This document shows positions 61,801 to 64,000 of a DNA stretch of 64,000 nucleotides, piece by piece. The number at the start of each line of letters is the position of its first letter. Position 1 is the first letter of the stretch. A model generated the notes under the pieces. The model did no database searches and was not told the DNA's origin. It saw nothing but the letters and a program-made list of their open reading frames with translations. The DNA comes from Monarcha castaneiventris obscurior. Its lineage: Eukaryota > Chordata > Aves > Passeriformes > Monarchidae. The stretch lies in contig JAMPIT010000539.1 in assembly GCA_026261815.1 (NCBI GenBank), positions 5,720,501 to 5,784,500 of the forward strand, given 5' to 3'. Made by a program: the position numbers and the translations under genes.

Positions 61801-64000
61801 AGAGATGTCTAACTAGGAAGTGAACCAATACTTTATAGGAAGGAGAAAGGTATTTCCTGATTAAGCAATAATTGAATATGCAGCTCAGGGAAAAAGTGAA
61901 TAGTAGGACATAGCTTTCCCTCTGTAAAATGATTCTGTCATTTAGACACGAGTTCTACTTTGTGAAAAATATGGATTTTTAATTTATTATTTTTTTTTTA
62001 GTATGCAGCTTCTGCATGATACATGACTGTGCTGCAATTCAATGGGAAGGTCTGAGGGGAGCCATTGAAGCTTTCAAAATTCTTGTTATTTGCATTAAGG
62101 ACAGTTCTCCTAAGACACCTCATACAACTCAGAGCACAGGCAAATAAACTCCAACCTGTGGCACTCTGTAACTTCAGAAATGTATTTCTCCAAAAAGTTG
62201 CTTCTCTTTTCTAGAGCTGTTACAGAGAGCTGTAGAACCTGGGAGAGTCAATCACCTGCCCTGGGAGCCACTGAAGCTGCCTCAACAGTAGTAGACAGGA
62301 ATAGAACTGACTGAAGTGAGATTCCCCCCCCCCCATAGTATTCCTTTAAATAAAAATCTATTTCCAAGTAGAATATCTCACTGGAGAGGAATATGATTTA
62401 AACTCTTTTTTTCTTCTTCCATGTGTTGCTAAGAACCCAGAGGCTTTATAATTACCTTGTAGCTGAAAAATCAATGGGTCAGTGGATGTAACTGGCCTCC
62501 ACTGATTAGAAAATTAACATGATTTTCTCAGTACCACTGTTCTTTCAGCAAAGAAGAGAAAACTTTTTTTTCTTGAAAATATTGTTAGAAAAAGTTTTGA
62601 GAGGAAAATAGTCAACCAATAAAAAAAAAAAAAGAAAATGGAGACTTGAGAGGGAGGGGAAAAACCTCAACACTCCTACCAATGCTTGAAACTGGGAAGA
62701 ACATTTGAAAGATATTTTTAGTTGTTTTGTTGAAGAATTATTTTTATTTCCTCCTTTTCTGTCTTCAGAAGAGGATTTTTTAATAATGAAGTCATCCTGC
62801 TCCTAGCAACAAATGTCTCTTACAGGAGCTTCATCTATATTTTTCATATTTTTTTCCTGGTGCCTTGTATTATCAGCAACACTTTTTTGTATTTCCCCTC
62901 ACTTGTTTCCTAAAGATAATTATAGAAGATGGAAATCTTTCTGTGACCCTGTCTTGTTCCTATGAAATAGATTATCCTTGTAGACTGAACTAATTGGCTT
63001 TTGCAGGAAAACGCCATTAACTTGGCATAACATTGTCTCTTACAGCCCATACTCAGGGTCATTAAATTGTGCTCTCGTTAACAGTGAAAATTCTAACCTC
63101 TGTTGCGTGTGTCCCAGCACAACAGCTCCAAGTCCTCAAATTTTACATAAAATTAAGGACTAGAATAAAAGCATGCTTGTTTAGGAATGTATATTTAGGA
63201 ATATAAGAGCTTTAAGAGATGCACCTGCAGCACGGGTAAAACTGGGGTGTAAGCCAGCCTTAAACTGGAGTTTTCAGGGCATGGAGTGTTACACACAAAT
63301 CTAGGGGTGCTGCTAAGACACTGTTAGTGCAAGAGCTGACACTTGTGCTGTTAAAAATAAAGACCCAGTCTTGGAGATTAAAAGCTGGATGGTTCCCAAT
63401 TACACTGGGATACCTCCCATAATTTTTGGATATATCACCTGAATTCTTCCTTAAGAAGGTTTTTTTAACTGTTGTTTGCAACTGGAGCACCTGAAGTGCT
63501 CACCCCAGTCTGTGTGTGGAGAGGAGGCAGCTGCAGAGGGTGATTTGTACCAGGCAGGATCTGGAACACAATCTGGAGCATCACTCCCACCCAAAAAGCT
63601 GCAGAGGGAGCAGAGAATGATGAGGCAGGTCAGCAAGATGCCCAAAGCTGGAAGAAGTGCAAGTAGACTGAAGTTCTTTCTTGGATTTTAGCATTAATTA
63701 CCTTTGTCAGAACAATTCAGAAAAATGCTTGATCTCTTCTTTATGATTAATGTTCTTTATGATTAATGATACCTCCCCCAGCCCAGCACTGTGCAAATGT
63801 GCTGCCTGCAAAGCAGGGATGTGTGCAGGGTTTAAATTCTCACAACCACTGCAACTAAGCAAATGTTGCTGTCCTATTTTATATGTGGGGAAATTGCAGT
63901 GCAGGAAAAAATTAACCAAGTTGCCTACAAGGTACCCTATGGCTCAACAGATTAAACATTAATGCAGGATTTCATTGAGTATAATTCTGCTCTGGGATTT
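58846..64000. other. Non-coding AT-rich sequence
   Basis: No gene or RNA gene recognised up to the window end. A C-run lies near 62325-62334 and a 16-bp tandem duplication at 63737-63768. Confidence 0.5.
63737..63768. repeat. Perfect 16-bp tandem duplication
   Basis: TTCTTTATGATTAATG occurs at 63737-63752 and again at 63753-63768 with no mismatch. Confidence 0.95.

Overview
The window reads as nuclear DNA of a bird, most likely a passerine. Three things point that way: many 5'-truncated CR1 LINE fragments on both strands, two solo-LTR-like blocks of avian character, and an endogenous retrovirus (ERV) whose transmembrane envelope is of the avian alpharetrovirus type. Outside the ERV the DNA is AT-rich, with no spliced-gene signature, rRNA or tRNA that I can recognise. 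I read 5.2-64 kb as intergenic or deep intronic sequence.

Layout. Positions 1-5224 hold the 3' part of an ERV on the + strand. In order these are a degenerate dUTPase-like domain fused in frame to an aspartic protease (1-678), a complete open pol frame with reverse transcriptase, RNase H and integrase (630-3308), a broken envelope gene (3416-4749), a polypurine tract (4615-4622) and the 3' LTR (about 4623-5224). Pro and pol overlap. At the very end of pro sits a correctly phased slippery heptamer (669-675), followed after 5-7 bases by a strong stem-loop, so the -1 frameshift signal that makes Pro-Pol looks intact. Gag, the primer-binding site and the 5' LTR lie left of the window. Pol keeps its catalytic residues, apart from a suspicious Arg-to-Trp position in the reverse transcriptase fingers. 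Env carries one frameshift in TM, so it cannot make a normal spike.

Positions 5225-64000 are non-coding. Recognised items are an old avian LTR in sense orientation (about 12246-12796); CR1 fragments at about 17185, 21580, 33325, 49425 and 54460 (+) and 24930, 42728, 44477 and 58248 (-); and a probable solo LTR on the - strand (32516-33166) with near-identical short flanking repeats. Smaller items are an 86/88-bp tandem duplication (22298-22471), short tandem repeats, a G-quadruplex motif and a perfect small hairpin. Open frames in this part are short, overlap on both strands or lie inside repeats, and I call none of them genes.

The closest thing to a notable system is the ERV itself. It has a betaretrovirus-like dUTPase-protease and frameshift arrangement, an alpharetrovirus-like TM with an internal fusion peptide and CX6CC motif, an intact frameshift element and an uninterrupted pol. 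I saw no clear evidence of an undescribed cellular system.
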